Assembly (NCBI GenBank): GCA_950097015.1
Contig: CATNEN010000005.1
Location: 1,550,001 to 1,614,000, forward strand
Source of the DNA: Macrostomum hystrix
Taxonomy: Eukaryota > Platyhelminthes > Macrostomidae
DNA length: 64,000 nt
Direction: 5' to 3'
The notes under the pieces: generated by a model
What the model was told of the DNA's origin: nothing
Seen by the model: the letters and a program-made list of their open reading frames with translations, nothing else
Database searches by the model: none
Program-made: the position numbers and the translations under genes
Shown here: positions 1 through 12,520 of the stretch, piece after piece
Layout: every line of letters starts with the position of its first letter
How positions within the stretch are numbered: the stretch's first letter is position 1

Positions 1-3000
1 AGCCTCTATATCTACTCAAAATCCTCCCTGTCTTCTCGAAGCCTCCATATCTAATCAAAATCCTCCCTGTCTTCTCGAAGCCTCTATATCTACTCAAAAT
101 CCTCCCTGTCTTCTCGAAGCCTCCATATCTAATCAAAATCCTCCCTGTCTTCTCGAAGCCTCTATATCTACTCAAAATCCTCCCTGTCTTCTCTAAGCCT
201 CTATATCTACTCAAAATCCTCCCTGTCTTCTCGAAGCCTCTATATCTACTCAAAATCCTCCCTGTCTTCTCGAAGCCTCTATATCTACTCAAAATCCTCC
301 CTGTCTTCTCGAAGCCTCCATATCTAATCAAAATCCTCCCTGTCTTCTCGAAGCCTCCATATCTAATCAAAATCCTCCCTGTCTTCTCGAAGCCTCTATA
401 TCTAATCAAAATCCTCCCTGTCTTCTCGAAGCCTCTATATCTACTCAAAATCCTCCCTGTCTTCTCGAAGCCTCTATATCTACTCAAAATCCTCCCTGTC
501 TTCTCGAAGCCTCCATATCTAATCAAAATCCTCCCTGTCTTCTCGAAGCCTCCATATCTACTCAAAATCCTCCCTGTCTTCTCGAAGCCTCTATATCTAA
601 TCAAAATCCTCCCTGTCTTCTCGAAGCCTCCATATCTAATCAAAATCCTCCCTGTCTTCTCGAAGCCTCTATATCTAATCAAAATCCTCCCTGTCTTCTC
701 GAAGCCTCTATATCTATTCAAAATCCTCCCTGTCTTCTCGAAGCCTCTATATCTACTCAAAATCCTCCCTGTCTTCTCGAAGCCTCCATATCTAATCAAA
801 ATCCTCCCTGTCTTCTCGAAGCCTCTATATCTACTCAAAATCCTCCCTGTCTTCTCGAAGCCTCCATATCTAATCAAAATCCTCCCTGTCTTCTCGAAGC
901 CTCTATATCTATTCAAAATCCTCCCTGTCTTCTCGAAGCCTCCATATCTACTCAAAATCCTCCCTGTCTTCTCGAAGCCTCTATATCTACTCAAAATCCT
1001 CCCTGTCTTCTCGAAGCCTCTATATCTACTCAAAATCCTCCCTGTCTTCTCGAAGCCTCCATATCTAATCAAAATCCTCCCTGTCTTCTCGAAGCCTCCA
1101 TATCTAATCAAAATCCTCCCTGTCTTCTCGAAGCCTCTATATCTACTCAAAATCCTCCCTGTCTTCTCGAAGCCTCCATATCTAATCAAAATCCTCCCTG
1201 TCTTCTCGAAGCCTCTATATCTACTCAAAATCCTCCCTGTCTTCTCGAAGCCTCCATATCTAATCAAAATCCTCCCTGTCTTCTCGAAGCCTCCATATCT
1301 AATCAAAATCCTCCCTGTCTTCTCGAAGCCTCTATATCTACTCAAAATCCTCCCTGTCTTCTCGAAGCCTCCATATCTAATCAAAATCCTCCCTGTCTTC
1401 TCGAAGCCTCTATATCTATTCAAAATCCTCCCTGTCTTCTCGAAGCCTCCATATCTACTCAAAATCCTCCCTGTCTTCTCGAAGCCTCTATATCTACTCA
1501 AAATCCTCCCTGTCTTCTCGAAGCCTCTATATCTACTCAAAATCCTCCCTGTCTTCTCGAAGCCTCCATATCTAATCAAAATCCTCCCTGTCTTCTCGAA
1601 GCCTCCATATCTAATCAAAATCCTCCCTGTCTTCTCGAAGCCTCTATATCTATTCAAAATCCTCCCTGTCTTCTCGAAGCCTCCATATCTACTCAAAATC
1701 CTCCCTGTCTTCTCGAAGCCTCTATATCTACTCAAAATCCTCCCTGTCTTCTCGAAGCCTCTATATCTACTCAAAATCCTCCCTGTCTTCTCGAAGCCTC
1801 CATATCTAATCAAAATCCTCCCTGTCTTCTCGAAGCCTCCATATCTAATCAAAATCCTCCCTGTCTTCTCGAAGCCTCTATATCTACTCAAAATCCTCCC
1901 TGTCTTCTCGAAGCCTCCATATCTAATCAAAATCCTCCCTGTCTTCTCGAAGCCTCTATATCTACTCAAAATCCTCCCTGTCTTCTCGAAGCCTCCATAT
2001 CTAATCAAAATCCTCCCTGTCTTCTCGAAGCCTCCATATCTAATCAAAATCCTCCCTGTCTTCTCGAAGCCTCTATATCTACTCAAAATCCTCCCTGTCT
2101 TCTCGAAGCCTCCATATCTAATCAAAATCCTCCCTGTCTTCTCGAAGCCTCTATATCTATTCAAAATCCTCCCTGTCTTCTCGAAGCCTCCATATCTACT
2201 CAAAATCCTCCCTGTCTTCTCGAAGCCTCTATATCTACTCAAAATCCTCCCTGTCTTCTCGAAGCCTCTATATCTACTCAAAATCCTCCCTGTCTTCTCG
2301 AAGCCTCCATATCTAATCAAAATCCTCCCTGTCTTCTCGAAGCCTCCATATCTAATCAAAATCCTCCCTGTCTTCTCGAAGCCTCTATATCTACTCAAAA
2401 TCCTCCCTGTCTTCTCGAAGCCTCCATATCTAATCAAAATCCTCCCTGTCTTCTCGAAGCCTCCATATCTAATCAAAATCCTTCCTGTCTTCTCGAAGCC
2501 TCTATATCTACTCAAAATCCTCCCTGTCTTCTCGAAGCCTCTATATCTAATCAAAATCCTCCCTGTCTTCTCGAAGCCTCTATATCTACTCAAAATCCTC
2601 CCTGTCTTCTCGAAGCCTCTATATCTACTCAAAATCCTCCCTGTCTTCTCGAAGCCTCCATATCTAATCAAAATCCTCCCTGTCTTCTCGAAGCCTCTAT
2701 ATCTACTCAAAATCCTCCCTGTCTTCTCGAAGCCTCCATATCTAATCAAAATCCTCCCTGTCTTCTCGAAGCCTCCATATCTAATCAAAATCCTCCCTGT
2801 CTTCTCGAAGCCTCTATATCTACTCAAAATCCTCCCTGTCTTCTCGAAGCCTCCATATCTAATCAAAATCCTCCCTGTCTTCTCGAAGCCTCTATATCTA
2901 TTCAAAATCCTCCCTGTCTTCTCGAAGCCTCTATATCTACTCAAAATCCTCCCTGTCTTCTCGAAGCCTCTATTTCTAATCAAAATCCTCCCTGTCTTCT

Positions 3001-3538
3001 CGAAGCCTCCATATCTAATCAAAATCCTCCCTGTCTTCTCGAAGCCTCTATATCTAATCAAAATCCTCCCTGTCTTCTCGAAGCCTCCATATCTAATCAA
3101 AATCCTCCCTGTCTTCTCGAAGCCTCCATATCTAATCAAAATCCTCCCTGTCTTCTCGAAGCCTCCATATCTAATCAAAATCCTCCCTGTCTTCTCGAAG
3201 CCTCTATATCTAATCAAAATCCTCCCTGTCTTCTCGAAGCCTCCATATCTAATCAAAATCCTCCCTGTCTACTCGAAGCCTCCATATCTAATCAAAATCC
3301 TCCCTGTCTTCTCGAAGCCTCTATATCTACTCAAAATCCTCCCTGTCTTCTCGAAGCCTCTATATCTACTCAAAATCCTCCCTGTCTTCTCGAAGCCTCC
3401 ATATCTAATCAAAATCCTCCCTGTCTTCTCGAAGCCTCTATATCTACTCAAAATCCTCCCTGTCTTCTCGAAGCCTCCATATCTAATCAAAATCCTCCCT
3501 GTCTTCTCGAAGCCTCCATATCTAATCAAAATCCTCAA
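1..3538. repeat. 39-bp minisatellite, about 90 copies
   Basis: Tandem 39-bp unit starting AGCCTCTATATCTACTCAAA, about 90 copies running off the left edge. Units differ mainly at two places (CTATAT/CCATAT and CTACTC/CTAATC/CTATTC). Marker variants recur at fixed spacing, so there is a higher-order structure. Because 39 is a multiple of 3 the minus strand stays open, but the translation is just a 13-residue repeat. It may lie in an upstream intron of ORC4. Confidence 0.97.
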
Positions 3539-4126
3539 AATCTATTTAAAATCCTCCGTCTGCTCAAAATATCCCTATCTACTCAAAATCCTCCATATGT
3601 ACATGTCAAGAAAACTGAGACAGACTGAATTGTCAAGCTGGCCTGCAGGTAGCTTATGGAGAGTAGCGAAGTCAAGTGAAGTGTGAGAGGGCGTTGTGCC
3701 CTGGACTATATATTTAAACATGGTTAAGTTGGACAGACTGGAGGAGGTTGGCGGTACGATAACAAGAGTGCGCGACTGAGGGTTGGAGAGGAGGCTAGAA
3801 TGTGAGCGTCGGACCAATCAGAAAGGAGGAAAGAAAGAAAGGATAGAGAATGAGAGATCAGCTGCAGAGATAACGAGAGAGAAAGAACTAGATTGAACTG
3901 GACGATGTAAACAAGAAAAGTGCAGAGAACGAAAGCGAATAGAGGACAGAAGGCAGAGACGAAAGTCGCGACAGTACATGTCTCCATGTCTTTACATAAT
4001 TTTCTGTTTACTCAAAATCTTACATTCTTCTAAAGAAATTTTCTGTCTACACAAAACTTCTTTGATATTGTTTGTCTACTGCATATATTTCATTTAATCT
4101 ACATATTTCTGATACAATCATTACAG
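3539..4126. other. Non-coding, probable ORC4 intron
   Basis: The satellite decays to about 3600. A purine-rich stretch (roughly 3770-3970) follows, then AT-rich sequence ending in a pyrimidine-rich TTACAG acceptor just before the first ORC4 exon. I see no convincing coding segment. Confidence 0.6.
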
Positions 4127-7100
4127 TCAGAACTGGAGCCTGGAGCAGTACATCGCTGTGGCCAAATCTCTTCTGCATCTGCCTGTTAAAGCTCCAGCTG
4201 GTGCTACCGCCTCTGACAAGGCTGACTATCAACGGCGTGTAAAGGTGAGAAAATATTCTTTGGGTACTAAATTTCCCGGCAAATTTTGAAGGCATGGCCC
4301 TATCTCACAAGAGTAACAAATACGGTAGTTACGTTTGGGGTCTAACCTTGTTTTCCTTTGACCGCAAATCTCTATTTTTTGCGTATTTTTTGCAGTCTAA
4401 TTTGTCCATCGTTTTGCGGTCAAGAAAAGTGGTCAAAATACGGCTAAGGAGACTATGCGGTCCAAATCCGGTCAACATGTGGTCCAGATGTACTGTATAT
4501 CTCTGTCTCTCTGTGACTGGGCTCCATCTTTTCCCTGAAGGAAGAGGAATGAGGGATTCATGGAAAAAGAATAAAGTGGTTAATCAAATGAATAAATCAT
4601 GAAAAGCTAAATCATAAACCGTGATATAAAAGAACGGTACCGATAATAATAATAATAATAATAATAACAATAATTGCAGGAGGGCTGCGGGCAATGGCAC
4701 ATCATTTAGTGACACTAGACCCGCAGCCAGCGAGGAGGCAATTCTGCCCATTTCGCTGACTCCTGAGCACACACGCACACAGATACTGTACGCAGGCATA
4801 CGCTCACACAGGTGTGTACATCTGCCCTGACTTTCTCATCGTCAGGCAGTGTACACTCTCACTGTGCCTTGGAGGTTGGCCCTCAACGGCGTCAATTGCA
4901 CGACAAGCCCCCAAGCCTTCTCTCCGCGGCTGCGCCCCAAATAAATGTGGCCTCGCCGTGGAATCGAACTTAGGGACTGTGGTGCGAGAGGCAAACGCGT
5001 TAACCGCTCTGCCACTCACTCCCCTAACGGTACCGATATGCTTTCACTGTATTTGCTAGATGTAAAACAAAAACGAGAACTACAACAGTTGAGTGAAAGC
5101 AATTAAAACTAAAACTAATATTGGAAGATGTAAAAAAATTGGCTGTCAATGTTTACAGTTTATCATATCTCAGCCAAGGCTGCTGCATGGCTCCGATATC
5201 CTGTGAAATGTGAGTTCAATGAAGTTTGAATTTGAATAACTACGGTTCAGCGGCGAAAAGTGTCCGGAGGCCGCGATCAGTCAATCGGACGCACTTTTCT
5301 GCATTTGCGCAGCTGGCTGCCGTTACGACCGACGGCTGCAGACATTTGCGCGGCAAGTACATCCGAGCCGTACCGCCCACTGTCAACTCTCGCAGACTGG
5401 GCAGACCGGCAACAACAGCCAGCAGTTCTGTAATTAGTATTTTGTTCAGTACCAGCTTAAATACTGGGTGGATGAGTGGTAAAACAAGTAAGTATTACAA
5501 AGTTAGTGGGCAAGAAAGTATCACTATGCAACAACTAAGTAAGTACGCAAGTATTGAACACCCGCCAAATCGACCGCGACCAGGCCGCGCAAGCAAATCC
5601 CGCTATCCGACTGTAAAGCCGCGTCAATAATTCAAACGCCAGCCGTATCGATGAGAGCTGGCAAAGGAGGCTGCGGAACATTGGCTCGCAGGTAGAGGGG
5701 TCCGCCAGTGCTCCGACGTCGTCTATCTCGACGTGAGGCCTGGACACCCGTCCACAATAGCCCTCAGAGCCTCGGCTGTAAGCATTATCTCGGCAGTCCA
5801 GGAGGCGGAGTCTACGGAGTCGGGGACAGCCGCGGCCAGTGGGTTGGGTGCAGACTCGGTTTGATCAATCGCCGTTAGAAGGAGGTCACGGAGGTTGCGA
5901 CAGTCGCGCAGCATGAGCGGCTGCTGCTGCAGCGTGGCGTCCCTCGGTTGATCCAGGTGGCCAAACTCCACTTCCTCCACCGTAGCCGCCAGCCAAACCC
6001 TCAGACATGATAGTGCCGATGCGGATGGGTCCCCGGCCTTGTCAACTGTGGGATCAATATCAACTGGGGGATCATTGTCAACTGGGGGATCGTTGTCAAT
6101 TGGAGGTTCATTGTCAACTGGGGGATCGTTGTCAATTGGAGGTTCATTGTCAACTGGGGGATCATTGTCAACTGGGGGATCTTTGTCAACTGGGGGATCG
6201 TTGTCAATTGGAGGTTCATTGTCAACTGGGGGATCATTGTCAACTGGGGGATCATTATCAATGGGGAGTCATCATCAACTGGGGGATCCTTGTCAACTGG
6301 GGGTTCATTGTCAACTGGGGGATCTTTGTCAACTGGGGGATCAATATCAATGGGGAGTCATCATCAACTGGGGGATCCTTGTCAACTGGGGGATCTTTGT
6401 CAACTGGGGGATCTTTGTCAACTGGGGGATCAATATCAATGGGGAGTCATCATCAACTGGGGGATCCTTGTCAACTGGGGGTTCATTGTCAACTGGGGGA
6501 TCTTTGTCAACTGGGGGATCTTTGTCAACTGGGTGATCATCATCAATTAGGGGATGATTGTCAACTGGGGAATCATTGTTGACTGGGGGATTATTGTCAA
6601 CTGGGGATCATTATCAATGGGGAGTCATCATCAACTGGGGGATCCTTGTCAACTGGGGGATCTTTGTCAACTGGGGGGTCGTTGTCAATTGGAGGTTCAT
6701 TGTCAACTGGGGGATCATTGTCAACTGGGGGATCTTTGTCAACTGGGGGATCGTTGTCAATTGGAGGTTCATTGTCAACTGGGGGATCATTGTCAACTGG
6801 GGGATCTTTGTCAACTGGGGGATCGTTGTCAATTGGAGGTTCATTGTCAACTGGGGGATCATTGTCAACTGGGGGATCAATATCAATGGGGAGTCATCAT
6901 CAATTAGGGGATGATTGTCAACTGGGGAATCATTGTTGACTGGGGGATTATTGTCAACTGGGGATCATTATCAATGGGGAGTCATCATCAACTGGGGGAT
7001 CATTGTCAACTGGGGGTTCATTGTCAACTGGGGGTTCATTGTCAACTGGGGGTTCATTGTCAACTGGGGGATCTTTGTCAACTGGGGGATCTTTGTCAAC

Positions 7101-8882
7101 TGGGGGATCTTTGTCAACTGGGGGATCTTTGTCAACTGAATGATCATCATCAATTAGGGGATGATTGTCAACTGGGGAATCATTGTTGACTGGGGGATCA
7201 TTGTCAACTGGGGGATCATTGTAGCTTTAAAAAGCTGTAAATTCAGCTGCTAAAAAGTATATACTAGATGAATTAAAAATATTTCTGCTCCCTGAAGGGG
7301 GGCAAAACTTGCTAGTTCTCTAGCTATATATAGCCTACGTGCCCATGTACTTTCCTATAGTTCTCCTACGAAAAGTCTTATGTTCCAGCGAAAAAAGAAA
7401 AAGCAACTCTTAAAATATGTCGCTGTGCGCAAACGAACGCTTCTTCCGTAGTTACAGAATACAATTCATTTATTTATTTTCATACAGACAATAAGTCTCG
7501 CAATGTGCAGGTACAAACCAAAGTAGCGCGCGCAAGGATACATCTGTTGGAAAAGTGAACAAGTGAAAATGGTATCGGGGCCACATTTTGACCGCATCTG
7601 ACCGCAATTCGATCTTTTTAACCGCATTTCGAACGTAATTTGACCTCATCAATTTGACCGCAAAAAACGGTCGAGGTGAACCGTTTTTTGGTATGGTACG
7701 CAAAATCCGATCAACTCGAAAATCCCATTGAAGAATTCCAGACACCCTTAAATCCAATTGAAGGATTCCAAACACTCTAAAATCCCATTAAAGGTCTTCA
7801 AACACTCTAAAATCCTATTGAAGGATTCCAAACACTCTAAAATCCCATTAAAGGTCTTCAAACACTTTAAAATCCTATTGAAGGATTCCAAACACTCTAA
7901 AATCCCATTGAAGGATTCTAAACACCCTAAAATCCCATTAAAGGTCTTCAAACACTCTAAAATCCCATTGAAGGTCTTCAAACACTCTAAAATCCCATTG
8001 AAGGATTCTAAACACCCTAAAATCCCATTGAAGGTCTTCAAACACTCTAAAATCCCATTGAAGGTCTTCAAACACTCTAAAATCCCATTTCAGGATTCCA
8101 AACAATTTAAAATCCCATTGAAGGTCTTCAAACACTCTAAAATCACATTGAAGGATTCTAAACACCCTAAAATCCTATTGAAGGTCTTCAAACACTCTAA
8201 AATCCCATTGAAGGATTCCAAAAGATTTAAAATCCCATTTGAGGATTTTATTATTCTCTCTCATTTCTCACTTTTATTCTCCTCGCAGCTGTGGAATACG
8301 AACGTTGACACCCTGCTTCGCCACGACGACAGCTGTCGGGTTGTCCTGCTTCGTCATCTGCAGATGTTTGGCAGCCGACCGGGTCCTTTAATTAGCCTGC
8401 TATCCTTACCGATTGCATTTCTGCCTGAACTAGAAGAAGACAATGAAGTGGCAATATTAACTTCTGCCGCTTTGGAATCGGCCCAACAGAGCATGCTGGA
8501 CGAATTGTACATCGACCAATTGCGCGACTTGTCAATTATAGAACTGTGCCTATGCATTGCGGCTAATCACGTTGATTCTAGTCAACGACCAGTCAGCTTT
8601 GATAGTGTCTACGCCGAGTACGTCCGCTTCTGCAGGTCCAAGCATCAGTCTCTGCTGTACGAACGCGATCTAGTTAGGCGAGCCTTCGACGCCCTTCTAG
8701 AAGCGGGTCTGATGACACCCGCCGGCGGCGGTGGTAGCGGCGACATCGGCGGCATAGTAATGGGTCGTCGGGAACAATTTGTCTGCCTAGTGCCGGCCGA
8801 TATTTTGCAGTTAGCCGTTAATAAATATCCCAATTGTCCGGTGGATGTGAAACAATGGGCCGCTAAACGACTGCCCAGATGA
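4127..8882 (+). CDS. ORC4: Origin recognition complex subunit 4, 3' part (two exons)
   Basis: ORC4 is an AAA+ subunit of the six-protein complex that marks replication origins in the nucleus. Two C-terminal exons are visible. Exon 4127 (or 4131)-4244 encodes NWSLEQYIAVAKSLLHLPVK and onward, and ends at AAAG/GTGAGA. Exon 8289-8882 starts after CCTCGCAG with LWNTNVDTLLRHDD, in the same phase, and ends in TGA. The second exon carries the winged-helix region. Its end, KYPNCPVDVKQWA, is nearly identical to the human ORC4 terminus (KYPNCPTDVRQWA as I recall), and LSIIELCLCIAANH matches the human LSVLEICLIIAMKH block. The first exon aligns with human YVKIFKEQLSLPAEFP. The AAA+ part (Walker motifs) must lie left of the window. 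The 4.0 kb intron (4245-8288) contains a SINE, a broken LRR gene copy and two minisatellites. The identification is firm; the exact acceptor at 4126 or 4130 is not. Confidence 0.93.
4646..5025 (-). mobile_element. tRNA-derived SINE (family 1), full length
   Basis: Read on the minus strand, a tRNA-like head at the right end has an A box (GGCAGAGCGGTTAACGCG) and a B box (GTTCGATTCC). A body of about 300 bp and an ATT-repeat tail follow. The insertion is flanked by perfect 13-bp target-site duplications, AACGGTACCGATA, at 4633-4645 and 5026-5038. Related copies occur at 58491-58829 and, truncated, at 41935-42022. It lies in the ORC4 intron, antisense to the gene. Confidence 0.93.
5240..6030 (-). 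pseudogene. Broken leucine-rich-repeat (F-box/LRR-like) gene copy
   Basis: This GC-rich block reads as LRR protein in pieces on the minus strand. One piece (about 6030 down to 5723) gives LSCLRVWLAATVEEVEFGHL, then MLRDCRNLRDLLLTAID, and ends LTAEALRAIVDGCPGL before a TAG. A second frame gives IIDAALQSDSGICLRGLVAV with a TGA just before it. A last piece after a good acceptor (TAATTACAG, about 5438) gives LLAVVAGLPSLRELTVGG and LTDRGLRTLF, ending in TAG at 5240-5242. The 5560-5438 segment looks like a real intron of matching phase, so this is not a processed copy. Two frame changes and a stop make a decayed gene likely. It lies in the ORC4 intron on the opposite strand, cut off at its 5' end by a minisatellite. 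The LRR reading is a judgement from the leucine pattern. Confidence 0.5.
6041..7222. repeat. 18-bp minisatellite in ORC4 intron
   Basis: About 65 copies of an 18-bp unit, CTGGGGGATCTTTGTCAA, with variants ATCATT, TTCATT and ATCGTTGTCAATTGGAGG. Blocks of several units are themselves duplicated (for example the group ending in ATCAATTAGGGGATGATTG recurs at about 6540, 6900 and 7150). All long open frames here are repeat artefacts. Confidence 0.95.
7718..8255. repeat. 30-bp minisatellite next to the ORC4 last-exon acceptor
   Basis: About 18 copies of a 30-bp unit beginning AACACTCTAAAATCCCATTG, alternating AAGGTCTTCA and AAGGATTCCA/CTA endings. It ends roughly 30 bp before the pyrimidine-rich 3' splice site of the last ORC4 exon, so a reading frame runs through from the array into the exon. 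That upstream extension is intronic. Confidence 0.95.
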
Positions 8883-8944
8883 TTTTTTTCCAATTTTGTG
8901 AAAATTTTGCTTGCTACTTTGTGTAGTATGGCTTCGATTCTGTG

Positions 8945-9460
8945 TTATCAGTCCATACACAATCCTTATCAGTCCATATCCAATCCTTATCAGTCTGTCA
9001 AATCCTATTCAGTCCTTATCCAATCCTTATCAGTCCATATCTAATCCACATCAGTCTATATCCAATTCTTATCAGTCCTTATCCAATCCTTATCAGTCCA
9101 TACACAATCCTTATCAGTCCATATCCAATCCTTATCAGTCTATGTCAAATCCTATTCAGTCCTTATCCAATCCTTATCAGTCCATATCTAATCCACATCA
9201 GTCTATATCCAATTCTTATCAGTCCTTATCCAATCCTTATCAGTCCATATCCAATCCTTACCCGTCTATATCCAATTATTATCAGTCCATATCAAATCCT
9301 TATCAGTCCTTATCCAATCCACATCAGTCCTTATCCATTCATTATCAGTCCATATCCAATCATTATCAGTCCATATCCATTCATTATCAGTCCATATCCA
9401 ATCATTATCAGTCCATATCCATTCATTATCAGTCCATATCTTCTTCTTACAGATTCCTTA
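8945..9460. repeat. 21-bp minisatellite in the ORC4 3' region
   Basis: About 24 copies of CAGTCCATATCCAATCCTTA plus T (21 bp), starting only about 60 bp after the ORC4 stop. It is probably transcribed as 3' UTR, since the first AATAAA lies beyond it. Confidence 0.93.
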
Positions 9461-9599
9461 CCCAGTCCTTTATTAGTCCTAGTCCAGTTTATCTTCAGTC
9501 CTCATTCATTCTGCATTCTCTAATCTCTACTCAATTTTAGTAATGTATAAAAAATACCATTTTGTATATTTTTATGTCTTAAATTTAAGCACTTTCGTT

Positions 9600-9605
9600 A
9601 ATAAA
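9600..9605 (+). terminator. Possible ORC4 polyadenylation signal
   Basis: AATAAA on the plus strand, about 720 bases after the ORC4 stop codon, is the first canonical signal I see downstream. If used, the mRNA would carry the 21-bp array in its 3' UTR. Confidence 0.4.
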
Positions 9606-10121
9606 CGCTTGCAAATGTTACAATTTAATGTAGGCCTAGCATTTCTACTATAAGTAGCATTTCAAAAACATTTACTGCTGTTTCAATTCGAATTCCTTGC
9701 CATTTGCATATTTTAATAAGCTGTGTCGGTTGCTTAGATATTAATTAAAACACAACTGACGCTCAGAATGACGATAAAGTCTAAGACTCGCAAGCAGTGT
9801 AGTGCAATTAGCCCCGAAACATACCTATTTGCTCGTTAGTAGTTAAAATGATGTTTATAATTTTTTACTGCCATAAAGTTAATACATTTACTAATGTATT
9901 TAATTATGCATACTTTACAAGTTTACAGTCAATTAGTTTGAAAATATATTGCAATGACTTGCTAACTTTTTTTGTAAAAAACTAATCCTAATACCAATTT
10001 TATTATAAATTTTAATCATGTTTGTTTATATTCGTCATCATTTCTTTCTGCACACTGATTTGGCTAATATGGTTAATAAAATTACTATATGTATGTTTAT
10101 ATTGATAAAAATACCCATTTT
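9606..10121. other. AT-rich intergenic DNA
   Basis: I see no gene, RNA or clear repeat here; it is plain AT-rich spacer between ORC4 and the next minisatellite. Confidence 0.5.
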
Positions 10122-12520
10122 AGGATCATCGCATTGCAGGATCCCCATTTTTTCAAGGACCACCTTGACAGATCCCAATTTAGGATCAACACCTTCAGAG
10201 ATCCCCATTTTTTGACCAGCGCCTTCACAGATCCCCATTTTTGTATCATCACTGTCACAGATCCCAATTTTAGTATCATCACTGTCACAGATTCTCATTT
10301 TAGTATCATCACTGTCACAGATCCCAATTTTAGTATCATCACTGTCACAGATTCTCATTTTAGTATCATCCACCTTCACAGATCCCCATTTTAGTATCAT
10401 CACCTTCACAGATCCCCATTTTAGTATCATCCACCTTCACAGATCCCCATTTTAGTATCATCACCTTCACAGATCCCCATTTTAGTATCATCACCTTCAC
10501 AGATCCCCATTTTAGTATCATCCACCTTCACAGATCCCCATTTTAGTATCATCACCTTCACAGATCCCCATTTTAGTATCATCACTGTCACAGATCCCCA
10601 TTTTAGTATCATCACTGTCACAGATTCTCATTTTAGTATCATCACCTTCACAGATCCCCATTTTAGTATCATCACTGTCACAGATCCCCATTTTAGTATC
10701 ATCACTGTCACAGATTCTCATTTTAGTATCATCACTGTCACAGATCCCCATTTTAGTATCATCACTGTCACAGATCCCCATTTTAGTATCATCACTGTCA
10801 CAGATTCTCATTTTAGTATCATCACTGTCACAGATCCCCATTTTAGTATCATCACTGTCACAGATCCCCATTTTAGTATCATCACCTTCACAGATCCCCA
10901 TTTTAGTATCATCACTGTCACAGATCCCCATTTTAGTATCATCACTGTCACAGATCCCCATTTTAGTATCATCACTGTCACAGATCCCATTTTAGTATCA
11001 TCGCCTTCACAGATCCCATTTTAGTATCATCACTGTCACAGATTCTCATTTTAGTATCATCACTGTCACAGATCCCCATTTTAGTATCATCACTGTCACA
11101 GATCCCCATTTTAGTATCATCACCTTCACAGATCCCCATTTTAGTATCATCACTGTCACAGATCCCCATTTTAGTATCATCACTGTCACAGATCCCCATT
11201 TTAGTATCATCACTGTCACAGATCCCCATTTTAGTATCATCACTGTCACAGATTCTCATTTTAGTATCATCCACCTTCACAGATCCCCATTTTAGTATCA
11301 TCACCTTCACAGATCCCCATTTTAGTATCATCACTGTCACAGATCCCCATTTTAGTATCATCACCTTCACAGATCCCCATTTTAGTATCATCACTGTCAC
11401 AGATCCCCATTTTTAAGTATCATCACTGTCACAGATCCCATTTTAGTATCATCACCTTCACAGATCCCCATTTTAGTATCATCACCTTCACAGATCCCCA
11501 TTTTAGTATCATCGCCTTCACAGATCCCATTTTAGTATCATCACTGTCACAGATCCCCATTTTAGTATCATCACTGTCACAGATCCCCATTTTAGTATCA
11601 TCACCTTCACAGATCCCCATTTTAGTATCATCACTGTCACAGATCCCCATTTTAGTATCATCACTGTCACAGATCCCCATTTTAGTATCATCACAGATCC
11701 ATTTTAGTATCATCACTGTCACAGATCCCCATTTTAGTATCATCACAGATCCATTTTAGTATCATCACTGTCACAGATCCCCATTTTAGTATCATCACTG
11801 TCACAGATCCCATTTTAGTATCATCACTGTCACAGATCCCCATTTTAGTATCATCACTGTCACAGATCCCATTTTAGTATCATCACTGTCACAGATCCCC
11901 ATTTTAGTATCATCACTGTCACAGATTCCCATTTTAGTATCATCACAGATCCATTTTAGTATCATCACTGTCACAGATCCCCATTTTAGTATCATCACTG
12001 TCACAGATCCCATTTTAGTATCATCACTGTCACAGATCCCCATTTTAGTATCATCACTGTCACAGATCCCATTTTAGTATCATCACTGTCACAGATCCCA
12101 TTTTAGTATCATCACTGTCACAGATCCCCATTTTAGTATCATCACTGTCACAGATTCCCATTTTAGTATCATCACAGATCCCCAATTTAGTATCATCACA
12201 GATCCATTTTAGTATCATCACTGTCACAGATCCCCATTTTAGTATCATCACAGATCCATTTTAGTATCATCACTGTCACAGATCCCCATTTTAGTATCAT
12301 CACTGTCACAGATCCCCATTTTAGTATCATCACTGTCACAGATCCCCATTTTAGTATCATCACTGTCACAGATCCCCATTTTAGTATCATCACTGTCACA
12401 GATCCCCATTTTAGTATCATCACTGTCACAGATCCCCATTTTAGTATCATCACTGTCACAGATTCCCATTTTAGTATCATCACTGTCACAGATCCCATTT
12501 TAGTATCATCGCCCATACAG
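10122..12520. repeat. 30-bp minisatellite, about 80 copies
   Basis: Unit of 30 bp beginning AGTATCATCACTGTCACAGA and ending TCCCCATTTT. The left edge has more diverged copies. From about 11,400 rightwards, 29-bp units (one C lost) and short units lacking CTGTCACAGATC-type internal sequence appear. Open frames on the minus strand are translations of the repeat. Confidence 0.96.

Noticed and set aside
4945-5025. Functional tRNA gene, because of good A and B boxes (also at 58,495, 44,690 and 60,530)
   Set aside because: The cloverleaf is imperfect, and a longer body, tail and target duplications follow, so these are SINE heads.
7758-8288. N-terminal extension of ORC4 encoded by the 30-bp array (frame open from 7758)
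   Set aside because: A clear pyrimidine tract and CAG acceptor precede the conserved LWNTNVDTL, and the preceding exon at 4131-4244 joins in phase.
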